Part shown: piece after piece, positions 42,376 to 51,703 of the stretch
Numbering within the stretch: the stretch's first letter is position 1
How the letters are laid out: every line of letters begins with the position of its first letter
NCBI GenBank assembly: GCA_020634335.1
Contig: JACKBY010000001.1
Span: 62,001 to 126,000, forward strand
Reading direction: 5' to 3'
DNA length: 64,000 bases
Source of the DNA: Promineifilum sp.
GTDB taxonomy: Bacteria; Chloroflexota; Anaerolineae; Promineifilales; Promineifilaceae
Program-made: the position numbers and the translations under genes
Notes under the pieces: generated by a model
Seen by the model: only the letters and a program-made list of their open reading frames with translations
The model's database searches: none
Told to the model about the DNA's origin: nothing

Positions 42376-43773
42376 ATGACCACGCTACTTGCCAGAAATG
42401 CCCGCTTATTCGTGACGATGGATAACGAACGCCGCGAGATTGCCGGCGGAGGGGTGTTTGTGCGCGACAACGTTATCGAGGCCGTCGGCCCCAGCGAGAC
42501 GTTGCCCCCCACGGCCGATACCGTCATCGATCTGCGCGACCACGTCGTCTTGCCCGGCCTCATCAATACCCACCACCATCTCTACCAGAGCCTGACCCGC
42601 GTCATCGCTCCGGACGCCGACCTCTTTACCTGGCTCAAGACCCTCTATCCTATCTGGGCCAACCTGACCGACGAAGCCGTCTACGTCAGTACTATCACGG
42701 GCCTGGCCGAGTTAGCCCTGTCGGGTTGCACGACCAGCAGCGACCACCTCTATATCTTCCCTAACGATTGCACGCTGGACAGCCAGATACGCGCCGCGGC
42801 TGATATCGGGGTGCGCTTCCACGCCGCGCGCGGCTCTATGTCCCTGGGCGAAAGCCAGGGCGGCCTGCCGCCCGACCGTGTGACCGAAGACGAAGCGTTT
42901 ATCTTGCGCGACAGCCGCCGGCTCATCGAGACCTATCACGACGCCGCGCGCCATGCCATGACGCGGGTGGTGCTGGCCCCTTGTTCGCCTTTCTCCGTCA
43001 CGCCCGACCTGATGCGCGAATCGGCGGCCCTGGCCCGCGCCTATGGTGTGCGGCTGCACACACATCTGGCCGAGACCATTGAGGAAGAAGCATTCTGTCT
43101 GGAGACGTTTGGCCTGCGCCCCGTGCCTTATGTCGAATCGCTGGGCTGGACCGGCGATGACGTGTGGCACGCCCACTGCGTTCACATGAGCGCGGGCGAG
43201 ATCGATCTGTTTGGCCGCACGCGCACCGGCGTGGCCCATTGCCCGTCAAGCAACATGCGCCTGGCGAGCGGCATCTGCCGCGTGCTCGACCTGCGGCGTG
43301 CCGGCGCGCCGGTCGGGTTGGGCGTCGACGGATCGGCCTCCAACGACGCGGGCCATCTGCTGGCCGAGGCGCGCCAGGCCATGCTGCTGCAGCGCGTCGC
43401 GCCGGATCGTTATCTGTCGGAAGCGCCGGGCGGCCGGGGCGGGTTTGCGGGCCACGCGGCCGCCCTGTCGGCCCGCGAGGCGCTGGAGATCGCCACGCGC
43501 GGCAGCGCGGCCGTGTTGGGGCGCGACGACGTGGGCTATCTGGCCCCCGGCATGAGCGCCGACTTCATCGCCCTGAATCTGAATCGCGTCGACTACGCCG
43601 GGGCATGGCACGATCCGGCGGCGGCCGTGCTGTTTTGTGGCCCGCGGGGCGTCGATTGGTCGGTCATCAACGGGCGGGTGATTGTGAAGGAAGGGCGGCT
43701 GACGACCGTCGATCTCGAGCAACATTTGCCGCGCCACAACGCTATCTCGCGAGCAATGATCGAGCAGGAATAA
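42376..43773 (+). CDS. 8-oxoguanine deaminase-like amidohydrolase
   Basis: 465 residues from the ATG at 42376 (AAGGA upstream); upstream in-frame ATGs fall in the tRNA. Metal-dependent amidohydrolase of the cytosine-deaminase/TrzN branch: metal ligands in LINTHHHLYQS, HTHLAETIEEE, HAHCVHM, and the catalytic Asp in LGVDGSASNDAGHL. The wording GVDGSASNDAGHLLAE and the conserved CPSSNMRLASGI are close to 8-oxoguanine deaminase and related hydroxydechloroatrazine hydrolases. The most likely role is salvage or clearing of oxidised guanine. Monocistronic, divergent from the tRNA-Leu gene. Confidence 0.9.
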   Translation: MTTLLARNARLFVTMDNERREIAGGGVFVRDNVIEAVGPSETLPPTADTVIDLRDHVVLPGLINTHHHLYQSLTRVIAPDADLFTWLKTLYPIWANLTDEAVYVSTITGLAELALSGCTTSSDHLYIFPNDCTLDSQIRAAADIGVRFHAARGSMSLGESQGGLPPDRVTEDEAFILRDSRRLIETYHDAARHAMTRVVLAPCSPFSVTPDLMRESAALARAYGVRLHTHLAETIEEEAFCLETFGLRPVPYVESLGWTGDDVWHAHCVHMSAGEIDLFGRTRTGVAHCPSSNMRLASGICRVLDLRRAGAPVGLGVDGSASNDAGHLLAEARQAMLLQRVAPDRYLSEAPGGRGGFAGHAAALSAREALEIATRGSAAVLGRDDVGYLAPGMSADFIALNLNRVDYAGAWHDPAAAVLFCGPRGVDWSVINGRVIVKEGRLTTVDLEQHLPRHNAISRAMIEQE

Positions 43774-43862
43774 TGTGGCCACATTATAGACCTGTGACGG
43801 GCCGGCGATAGCGATACCGGTCGGGCGAGAGGGGAACGCTGGCCTGTCAGGTCTCTCTGTCA

Positions 43863-46800
43863 TCACCTTTGAATGTGAAGCCCGTCGATAAGGGCGGGAT
43901 AACCAGCTCCAGCCGCATTCCAGTAGACCGAGACCGCGCCGCCCGGCGCAACGGCCAGCACGGTTCGGTTCGTCCCGGCCACACCCTTGACGTTGAAATT
44001 GTTCATCACCGACAGGTAGAGGGTCATCGTGGCTCCGTCATACCACGCCGACGTTACATCCTCGACCGCCATACCGGCCAACGTAGAACCATCGAATGCC
44101 ATCTGCCACGTACCGGCCGTCGTCGCGCCGAGGCTCGTCGGCGTGAAGGCCAATAAATCCTCATCGGCGGCCTTGATCGATTGATTGCCGTTCTTGACCG
44201 TCGCCGCGCCAATCGTGCTGATGAGCAGCGCGCCGTCCGGCTGCATAGCCAGCGCGTCTATTTTCTCGCCCGACGTCGACAGCGCCACGTCCGACCCGTC
44301 GAAGTACGGCTCGAAGTAACCGGCCGTCATCGCGCCGGTTTGGGAGGGCACAAAGCGGGCTATATCCTGGGGGTCAATGGTAAAGGGGACGCCGCCCTGA
44401 TCCAACGGTTTTACGCGCGCCTTAAAGGCCAGCAGTATTGAGTCGTCCTCCAGAAGGACAAAATCGCTGAGTGCTTTGGTGATGCCTACGTCGGAGGCAT
44501 CGAAGTAAACCGACCAGGCATCGATGGCGTTATCGTAACGCAAGATGTCACCCGGTGAATAGGCCAGCCCGCGCACATTACCGGCTTTCACTGTGGTGAG
44601 GTAGAAAGTCGCCAGCGGCCCGGACGTCGTCCGGGCATTGATGAAGGTGCAGGTCACCACCTCGCCCGGATCGAGGACGATGTGGGCCGGGTCATTGCCG
44701 TCATCATCCCCCACGCAGGCGGCGCTAGAGACGGCCCAGCCGGGCAGGGGCGCTTCGGTCACACTGTGAATCGCGCCGGGCGACAGGTAGCCGGAATCGT
44801 GGCTCTGGCCGTGGCTCAGGCTGAAGTTGCCATAGGTCGCAGCGAAGCTGAATGTGCCAGGTGTGTTCGGCGGGTCAGTCTGCTTGAGGACAGTGATGCG
44901 GCCCATCTTGCGGTGGGTAAATGAGCAGGTAACTGAGTCGCCGGCCTCCAGCAAAAGGGCATTGGGGGCATCACCGTTATCGCAAACGGCGGCTTGTTCC
45001 CAGCCCGTGGGAGCTGTCGCCGTCAGCGAATATGCGCCGGGGCCCACGATGAATACCCGGCTGTCGCCGCCCATCGAGAAAGTCTCACCGGGATCAAGCG
45101 TAAAAGCGAATGACTGCGGGTCGCCGTCCGGCTCAATGGCGTTGGTGACGACGAGTCGCGGCTGCTGGGAACTGCTGAAGGTGCAGGTGACCGTCTCATC
45201 GGCGGCGAGGCCGATAGCGTCGGGTGAAGAGCCGTCGCTGCACGTGGCTATTGTCACCCACCCATCCACCGGCTCGGGGGCGAGGGAATAGACGCCGGCC
45301 TGCAGGAAGCCGGATTCCTGTTGCAAGCCGTCGGACAGGGTGAAAGTTGTTGGGGCAAAGCTGGCCGTATAGTTGAACGCTTGGGATGCGCCGGCGGGAA
45401 AGGCTATTTGGGCGACGATGATGCGGCCGATGTGGGGCAGCTCGTGGGCGCCGATATCAGGTGGGCCACTCATTGCGCGTGACTGGTGGTAGAAGTCATC
45501 TGACACCTGGGCCAGGGCTTGCCCCCCATCGAGTGCAGGTGATTCGTAAGTCAGGCGATAGTCGTCGGGTTCAGGTGCCACGCCTTTGGAAGGCGGGGTT
45601 GGCGTCGGGTCGGCCAGTTTTGGGTTGCCGACCACGCGACCCGGCTCTCCGGCAAACCACGAGGCGGGCGGGGCGACGTTGTACAGATTGTGCGCCACGG
45701 TGAAGGTGGCGAAATCGGCGTTGGCTCCCTGCACGCGCAGGATCGCGCCGGGCGTATTTTGCAGGATGAGGTTATTGATGAAGCTGGAGTCGGCGTATGA
45801 CGCGCCATCGTCGAGCAGGATATTGTTGACGCCGTTGGCCGACTCGCCGCGCGCGTTGGCGAACGTGTTGTTGGCTACCAACGCGCCATTTAATCCTCCG
45901 CCCGCTCGCTGGGTGGATACGCCGAAATTATTACTGCACCCGATGACGATGTTGTTAATGATGATCTGCCCGGAGCTGAGCGGCGGAATCGTTTCCTGCG
46001 GCAAAAAGCTCTCATCGCGTACCTGTATTCCCGGGGCCGTGGTGTAGTAGATCGATGCCCCCTTGCGCATGAACGCCGGATCGTTCGTGCAGTAGATCAG
46101 GTTGCCGCGAACGAGGGGGTTGGTGGTTGAATTCAGGTACAAATTGGCGTGGTAGTTATCGTAGACGACGTTGTTTTCCAAAACAACGTTCTCGCTGACC
46201 CGACCGGCCACCAGACCTTCGCCGTAATTGTTGTAGATGTAGTTATCTCTGGCCGTGGCGTCGGTCGTCTCGATGAAGGCCAGCGCGCTGCCGCCGATGG
46301 GATCGCCGCTCACGTAGATATGACCGCTGGAATCGAGCCACGCGGCCGTCAGGTCATCTGTGAAAGGATTGAAGGGTATCTGGTCGCCGTCGAAGTAGAG
46401 CGACCACGTAGCCGATACCTCGTCGAACGCGGCCAGGTCTTCCTTGTCAATTGACAAAGAGCCGATAGTGCCATCGGCCGCGGTGCTGATCAGCAGCTGC
46501 CCGTCGGGGGCGCGATCCAGCGCGTCGATATTGGTGTTGGCCGACAGACCCATTTCCGCGGCGCTTTTGTAGAACGAAAAGCTGCCGCTGGTGATCCGAT
46601 CCCACTGGTCGACGGCCGCCGGCGAAAAGCGCACCAGGTCGCCGCCCCCGACCGCGGTTGCCACGCCTTCTATCGACACCGTCGTCTGGCCGGCGAAGCT
46701 CATCAGAATAGGCGCGCAGCCGGCACAGGGCAATGATTCCGGCGGGACGCTCTCGATCTGGAAGGCGTCGACGAGCGCTCCCGCCGGCAACCCCAGCGCC

Positions 46801-47675
46801 CCCCCATCAAAGTAAAGCGTCCATTTGTTGACGGCCGGATCGTGAAACAGAATATCTTGCCCGTTATAGGTGATTGATTGCCCGGTGGCGCTGAAATCCG
46901 GGCCGATGGTGCCGTTTTTGTCGGCCTTTATGGAGCCGGCATAAATACGCGAGGTGGTTCCGTCGGTATTGAAGGTGAGCGCCAGCCCATTCAATGACGA
47001 TTCCGGCAGGTCGGCCTCTTTGCCGCTCCAGAAAGGTGAGTTCCACAATACGTCCGGGTTGAATGACCAACCGGTGGGACCGCTGCCGTCGCGCTCGCCG
47101 CGGTAGATGACCGGGACGTATCGGGCCTTGAGGAGGGTGTTGTAGATCTGGTTATTTTCGATGACCACATTGCTCAGTTGCGTGTTGCCCCGCACGACGA
47201 TCCCCGTCGTCCAATGGTCGTGGATGGACGAATTGCGAATCGTGACATGGCTCGCGGCCACATCCAGACCGCGGCCGCTCGAAAAGCGAACGTCAAACCC
47301 GTCGAATACGGTGCCCGCGGCCTGTATTTCCACGAGCGCCAGGTATTGTTGCGAAGGAAGCCCGCCCGGCAGACGCTTGTTGCCGTCGATGATCGGCGTG
47401 CCGTCGCCATAGGCGATCAACGTGCGCCCCGGTTTATCGCTGGTAATCTGAAGCGCCTCCTGATAGATGCCTCCGCGAACGCAGATAGTCATGTAATTGG
47501 CGTTTATGGCGTTTTGAATACTCTCGCCGGGCCCGACAACCACGTCGCAAGCTCCAGGATCGAAGGCGTTGCTCCGGCTCCGTTCGGCTCCAACCGCTTG
47601 CAGACCGGTCAGCGACAAGAAGACGGCAAAAAATGCGTATAACAATACAATCACGCGGCGGTTTAGTACTTTCAT
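43863..47675 (-). CDS. Giant secreted beta-helix protein with inserted FDG modules
   Basis: 1270 residues. Signal peptide (RRVIVLLYAFFAVFLSLTGL). Right-handed parallel beta-helix (about 45-180 and 460-740) with NIV/NNxI ladder residues (IENNQIYN, NNYGEGLVAGRVSENVVLEN), interrupted at residues 186-460 by a module built from W-S/T-L-Y-F-D-G repeats. Four prealbumin-like/SdrD-type domains follow (each ending CSDGS or CTFSS ... SVTCSFTH). The C-terminal region has YFDGSDVG-type repeats and ends LIDGLHIQR. Its neighbour paralogue lacks the insertion. AAGG precedes the ATG weakly. Role probably carbohydrate binding or surface architecture. Confidence 0.85.
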   Translation of the reverse strand: MKVLNRRVIVLLYAFFAVFLSLTGLQAVGAERSRSNAFDPGACDVVVGPGESIQNAINANYMTICVRGGIYQEALQITSDKPGRTLIAYGDGTPIIDGNKRLPGGLPSQQYLALVEIQAAGTVFDGFDVRFSSGRGLDVAASHVTIRNSSIHDHWTTGIVVRGNTQLSNVVIENNQIYNTLLKARYVPVIYRGERDGSGPTGWSFNPDVLWNSPFWSGKEADLPESSLNGLALTFNTDGTTSRIYAGSIKADKNGTIGPDFSATGQSITYNGQDILFHDPAVNKWTLYFDGGALGLPAGALVDAFQIESVPPESLPCAGCAPILMSFAGQTTVSIEGVATAVGGGDLVRFSPAAVDQWDRITSGSFSFYKSAAEMGLSANTNIDALDRAPDGQLLISTAADGTIGSLSIDKEDLAAFDEVSATWSLYFDGDQIPFNPFTDDLTAAWLDSSGHIYVSGDPIGGSALAFIETTDATARDNYIYNNYGEGLVAGRVSENVVLENNVVYDNYHANLYLNSTTNPLVRGNLIYCTNDPAFMRKGASIYYTTAPGIQVRDESFLPQETIPPLSSGQIIINNIVIGCSNNFGVSTQRAGGGLNGALVANNTFANARGESANGVNNILLDDGASYADSSFINNLILQNTPGAILRVQGANADFATFTVAHNLYNVAPPASWFAGEPGRVVGNPKLADPTPTPPSKGVAPEPDDYRLTYESPALDGGQALAQVSDDFYHQSRAMSGPPDIGAHELPHIGRIIVAQIAFPAGASQAFNYTASFAPTTFTLSDGLQQESGFLQAGVYSLAPEPVDGWVTIATCSDGSSPDAIGLAADETVTCTFSSSQQPRLVVTNAIEPDGDPQSFAFTLDPGETFSMGGDSRVFIVGPGAYSLTATAPTGWEQAAVCDNGDAPNALLLEAGDSVTCSFTHRKMGRITVLKQTDPPNTPGTFSFAATYGNFSLSHGQSHDSGYLSPGAIHSVTEAPLPGWAVSSAACVGDDDGNDPAHIVLDPGEVVTCTFINARTTSGPLATFYLTTVKAGNVRGLAYSPGDILRYDNAIDAWSVYFDASDVGITKALSDFVLLEDDSILLAFKARVKPLDQGGVPFTIDPQDIARFVPSQTGAMTAGYFEPYFDGSDVALSTSGEKIDALAMQPDGALLISTIGAATVKNGNQSIKAADEDLLAFTPTSLGATTAGTWQMAFDGSTLAGMAVEDVTSAWYDGATMTLYLSVMNNFNVKGVAGTNRTVLAVAPGGAVSVYWNAAGAGYPALIDGLHIQR

Positions 47676-47726
47676 ATTGTCGGCCTTGATAATTCATTGT
47701 AAACCGCTACCGTTACAAACAAAATA

Positions 47727-47761
47727 ACCACGAAGGCTGAGTATCTGTCAGCCTTCGTGGT
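47727..47761 (-). terminator. Intrinsic terminator of the 931-aa beta-helix gene
   Basis: Stem ACCACGAAGGCTGA with complement, seven-base loop; on the minus strand it ends in TTATTTTG. Located 31 bases after the gene's stop. Confidence 0.85.
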
Positions 47762-47792
47762 CATCATTGTTCACTCGCCCGCGGAATTGATC

Positions 47793-50588
47793 TTAAGGAT
47801 TCATCTTGATGTGCAAGCCATCGATCGGCCCCGCGTAGCCCGCGTCGGCCGCGTTCCAGAACACGAACGGCGCGCCCGTGCCGGGAATAGCCAGGATCGT
47901 TTGCATGTTACCCGACTGGCCGCCCACGGTGAAGGCACTCATCAAGGCGACGTAATGGGTGTTGGTCGCGCTGTCGTGCCACGCGGCGGTGATGTCTTCG
48001 GCCTTGAGCCCGCTGATGGTCGACCCATCCAACGCCAGCGACCAGACGCCGCTGGTGTTTGTCCCGGTCGAGGTGGGGGCGAAAGCCAGCAAGTCTTCGT
48101 CCATGGCGGTCACGGTCTGTCCCGAATTTTTAACCGTCGCCTTGCCGTAGGTGCTGATCAGCAACGTGCCGTCGCTGTTCAGGGCCAGCGAATCGATCTT
48201 CTCGGACGAGGCAGATAAATCGACGTCGGAACCGTCGAAGTAGATTTCCCACGATCCGCTTGTGGTGGTGCCCAGGCTGGTCGGGTTGAACCGCACCACG
48301 TCGGACATCAGCGAAGTGAACGCGCCGCCGGGGCCGTTGAGGTTGATCTTGCCGTTGAGAACCATGAGGATGGCCGCGCCGTTATCCACGATGGCGAAAT
48401 CGTTGATCGGCTTGTTGATGCCCACGTCTGAACCGTCAAAGAAGAGCGACCACGTGCCGGTCACCCCATCGTAGGCCACGATGTCGCCTTTATTGTAATC
48501 GACACCGCCTACGGTGCCGGGCTGGTAGGTCGCCAGGTAGACGGTGGCGTTCAGGTCACCGCCGCCTCCGGTAGATTCCTTGCGATTGACGAAGGTGCAG
48601 GTCACGGTCTCGCCCTGGCTGAGATTGATGGAACCCGGCGCGCTGCCGTCGCTGCACGTGGCCGAATCTTGCACCCAGCCGGCGGGCACGGTTTCCGAAA
48701 CCTGATAGACGCCGGGTTCCACGTCGGCCGATTCCTGGCCGTTGTGCGTCAGTGAAAACGCGCCGGCGAAGTTGCTGGCGAACATGAAACTTTGAGGATC
48801 ATTGGGGGGGATCGTTTGTTTGATGACGATAATGCGCGTGACCGGCTCGCTTTGCTCCTCGCTGGCGAATGTGCAGGTGACGGTTTCTCCGGCGCTTAGA
48901 GCAATCGACGCCGGCTGTGAGCCGTCGCTGCAATCGGCCGACGTGATCCAGCCGCTGACCGGCGTCATGGCGACGCTGTAGGTCCCCGGATTCAACTCGC
49001 CGGAATCGTAAGTTTGCCCGTCGGTCAGCTGGAAGCCGCCCGGCGCAAAGCTGGCGGTGAAGCTGAACGATTGCGACGAACGCTCCGGCGTGGTCGTGGT
49101 CACCACCAGGATGCGCCCGGTGGTGGGCTGCGTCGAGCCGCCGTATTCATCCGCGCCGATGTCGAGCGCGCCGTTACGGCTGTCCTTGAAGAAGTCTTCC
49201 GTCACCTGGCTCACGCCCGTTCCGGCGTTGATGGCCGGGGAGCTTTGTTGCAGTCGATACCCGTTAGCATCGGGAACGCTGCCCTTCACAGGCATGACCG
49301 GATTGGTCAGCTTCGGGTCGCCGACAATGCGGCCGCTTTCGCCGCCGGGCCAGTTTTTGGATGGGGCTACGCTGTAGAGATTATCGGCCAGCGTAAAGGT
49401 GTCCATGTTTGGCGTCCCCAGGTTCACCAGCAAATGGGCGCTGGCTGCCCCGGCCACGGTTTGCAGGATCAGGTTGTTGACGAACTTGCTGTTCTGCAAG
49501 CTAACGTTCCCCTCGATGAGCACGTTGTTGGGGCCGGAGCCGCTGTCGCCGCGCGCGTTCACGAAGGTATTGTTGGCTATCACGGCGCCATTGAGGCCGC
49601 CGCCGGTGATCTGTGTGGCAACCCAGAAGTTGTTGCCGCAGCCGACGACGATATTATTGATGATGACCTGACCCTGGCTGGGCGGCGGTTTGACGCTCTG
49701 CTTGGGGTAGCTCTCGTCGCGCAGGGTGATGCCCGGGGCGGGCTTCGGCTTGTTGACGCGCCAGAAGTCGCGGTCGTCGGTGCAAAACACGAGATTGCGA
49801 CGCACCATCGGGTTGATCGTGGTCGATAGATAGATGTTGGCATGCTTGTTGTCGTAGGCGACGTTGTCTTCAAAGACAATATTCGTCGTCCAGCGACCGG
49901 CCACCAACCCCTCACCGAGATTGTTATAGATGAGATTGCCGCGGGCCGTGCTGTTCTTCGTTTCGATGAACAGCAGACCACTGCCGCCTTCGTGGGTGCC
50001 ACTGTTGATGCGCAAATTGTCGTAGACGGCATTGTTTTCGATCAGGATGTTCTCGGCATCCTGCGCCTCGCTGCCGTTGACGATGATGCCCATGTCCCAG
50101 CTATCGCGCACGATGTTGTTGCGAATCGTCACGTTGCGGATGGGCTGGTTCGACTGGCCATACTGGGCGACGACGATGCCACGCGCGTCCGAATTGCGCA
50201 CCTCGAAACCGTCGACGATTGCGTCGCTGGCGTTGACCTGGATCAAACCCTGATACGTCTTCGTCGGCAGATTATTCTGCCCGTCCAGCACCGGCTTGTC
50301 GCCCGGATAGGCCATCAGGATGATGCCCGATTTCTGATGACTGAGCGTCACCTCTTCGTGGTAGACGCCGGTTCGCACGCAAATGACGGCGCCGTTTTGG
50401 GCATTATCGAGGGCGAGCTGAATTTTCTGCCCGGCATTGACGACGACTGTGCAGCTTGCCGCATTGTTGACGACGGGGGCCAAAAGTGACCTCCCGGCCG
50501 CCCCACTATCCGCCAGGACTCCTCCAGCCATAATCGTTAGGGCCAAGAGGACGAGCAGAGATAATCGTCTGAGGGAGTTCCTATTCAT
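47793..50588 (-). CDS. Secreted beta-helix protein, paralogue without the inserted module
   Basis: 931 residues from the ATG at 50588 (AGGAG seven bases upstream; an upstream ATG lacks one). Signal peptide (LSLLVLLALTIMAGGVLA). The beta-helix spans roughly residues 40-430 without interruption, followed by two prealbumin-like domains (TVTCTFASEEQ, TVTCTFVNRKE) and the C-terminal FDG region (WSLFFDGSDVGINKPIND, WEIYFDGSDVDLSASSEKID), ending GPIDGLHIKMNP. Strong similarity to the 1270-residue gene downstream on the same strand shows tandem duplication. Likely a cell-surface or secreted carbohydrate-active or scaffold protein. Confidence 0.88.
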   Translation of the reverse strand: MNRNSLRRLSLLVLLALTIMAGGVLADSGAAGRSLLAPVVNNAASCTVVVNAGQKIQLALDNAQNGAVICVRTGVYHEEVTLSHQKSGIILMAYPGDKPVLDGQNNLPTKTYQGLIQVNASDAIVDGFEVRNSDARGIVVAQYGQSNQPIRNVTIRNNIVRDSWDMGIIVNGSEAQDAENILIENNAVYDNLRINSGTHEGGSGLLFIETKNSTARGNLIYNNLGEGLVAGRWTTNIVFEDNVAYDNKHANIYLSTTINPMVRRNLVFCTDDRDFWRVNKPKPAPGITLRDESYPKQSVKPPPSQGQVIINNIVVGCGNNFWVATQITGGGLNGAVIANNTFVNARGDSGSGPNNVLIEGNVSLQNSKFVNNLILQTVAGAASAHLLVNLGTPNMDTFTLADNLYSVAPSKNWPGGESGRIVGDPKLTNPVMPVKGSVPDANGYRLQQSSPAINAGTGVSQVTEDFFKDSRNGALDIGADEYGGSTQPTTGRILVVTTTTPERSSQSFSFTASFAPGGFQLTDGQTYDSGELNPGTYSVAMTPVSGWITSADCSDGSQPASIALSAGETVTCTFASEEQSEPVTRIIVIKQTIPPNDPQSFMFASNFAGAFSLTHNGQESADVEPGVYQVSETVPAGWVQDSATCSDGSAPGSINLSQGETVTCTFVNRKESTGGGGDLNATVYLATYQPGTVGGVDYNKGDIVAYDGVTGTWSLFFDGSDVGINKPINDFAIVDNGAAILMVLNGKINLNGPGGAFTSLMSDVVRFNPTSLGTTTSGSWEIYFDGSDVDLSASSEKIDSLALNSDGTLLISTYGKATVKNSGQTVTAMDEDLLAFAPTSTGTNTSGVWSLALDGSTISGLKAEDITAAWHDSATNTHYVALMSAFTVGGQSGNMQTILAIPGTGAPFVFWNAADAGYAGPIDGLHIKMNP

Positions 50589-50907
50589 TCCTATACTCCT
50601 AGTCGTTAATTTCATTGAAGCGGGGATTCGACGATTGCTTGCTGACGAGAAAGCAATCCGGTTCCACTACGATTCAATTTTACGGTACACGATTCCCGAT
50701 TTCCGGTACCATTCCGATACAAGGGCATCATTGCCTGTGGCAATATTATTGGCCACCCGCATAGTAGGATAAGCTATGAATGGCTACATTGCTTGATGGT
50801 GGCGTGAGTAAATCATAAATATCTGTCGGCCCGGTTAGTACTATGGTCACGTATTTGTGCCGCAAGGGTTGACAAAAGGCCTAACGTTAAAAGGGGATAT
50901 AATCACC
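50589..50907. other. 319-bp intergenic region between divergent genes
   Basis: No gene is visible. It is less GC-rich than the surroundings and holds TTGACA (50869-50874) and TATAAT (50898-50903) in front of the Nudix-like gene, but their spacing of 23 bases makes the promoter doubtful. A weak inverted repeat GTGGC / GCCAC lies near 50738-50754. I see no repeat-family element. Confidence 0.6.
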
Positions 50908-51648
50908 ATGCGTTTGATCAGTAATGGTATTCTGACGGACTACAAAGGTAGAGTGTTTCTGCAACAAAGCGGAGAGACATCCCTTGCACCTGTTCACCGA
51001 CCGTTGGAGCCGGGCAGCTTGCCCACCCAAACGCTGGATCGCGCGTTTCGCGAAGACACTTCGTTAATCGTCATGCCCGTCAGATTAACCGGCCTATACT
51101 ATGATGGGGGCGTGCCGGGCGGCGAGTTGACCTTCTGCTTTCGCTGCACGATGCGCGGCGGGGATTTGAAGGTCCCCAGCGGTGGACAACCGGCCGGATT
51201 TTTCGATTGGCCGCTACAGGCGGGTGGTCTGTCGCCAAAATACAGCCTCATGGTTGATGATGCTGTTCACCACGCGGGCGGGCCGCCGATCCTGAAAGCG
51301 GCAGAAGGCGGGCTAAGCGCCAGGCTTGGCCGTCTGTTCGCCCGGCAGACCGTTGAGAGCGATGCTGAACCGTGGGCCGTCGCCGTTCGATTGACCGGCA
51401 CAGCGAGCGCCGACGCGATTGAATGGGCCGTGGAGCCGGACGAGAAACAGCCAACCGCTGCTATCCCGACCGACCCGGCAAAACCCCCGTGGGAGACGGC
51501 CGCGCGCGTTCTGGCACACAACCATTCGGCCGATCGCGGGTCACACCTCCGGCTTGCGCGAGTCGAGATGGCCTCCGAGCGCCGGGCGCTGACACTGGTA
51601 TTTGCTGCGGCGGCCGGGCGAGCCGACTTTCGCCGTTCAGGTGTATAA
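50908..51648 (+). pseudogene. Degenerate Nudix-like protein with 3' frameshift
   Basis: 246 residues from the ATG at 50908. The N-terminal half folds like a Nudix domain (RLISNGILTDYKGRVFLQQ ... LDRAFREDTSLIV ... ELTFCFRCTMRGGDLKVP), but the catalytic box is eroded: RAFREDTSL instead of REVxEETGL loses a metal-binding Glu. In the last 20 residues the frame becomes Arg-rich, while the next frame from about 51600 encodes a better-looking tail (PGEPTFAVQVYKPDDNKAW, then CAALIDYRL) that stays open to 51859, inside the antisense end of the P2 ATPase gene. So the gene has probably suffered an indel and lost its stop. No active enzyme is expected. Confidence 0.6.
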
Positions 51649-51703
51649 ACCCGACGACAACAAGGCGTGGTTCTGTGCCGCCCTCATAGACTATCGTTTG
51701 ACC

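Noticed and set aside
42184..42376. Earlier start for the 8-oxoguanine deaminase-like gene
   Set aside because: Would begin inside tRNA-Leu and lacks homology; the ATG at 42376 has a Shine-Dalgarno.
50908..51648. Active Nudix hydrolase
   Set aside because: The catalytic box lacks essential Glu residues and the 3' end is frameshifted.
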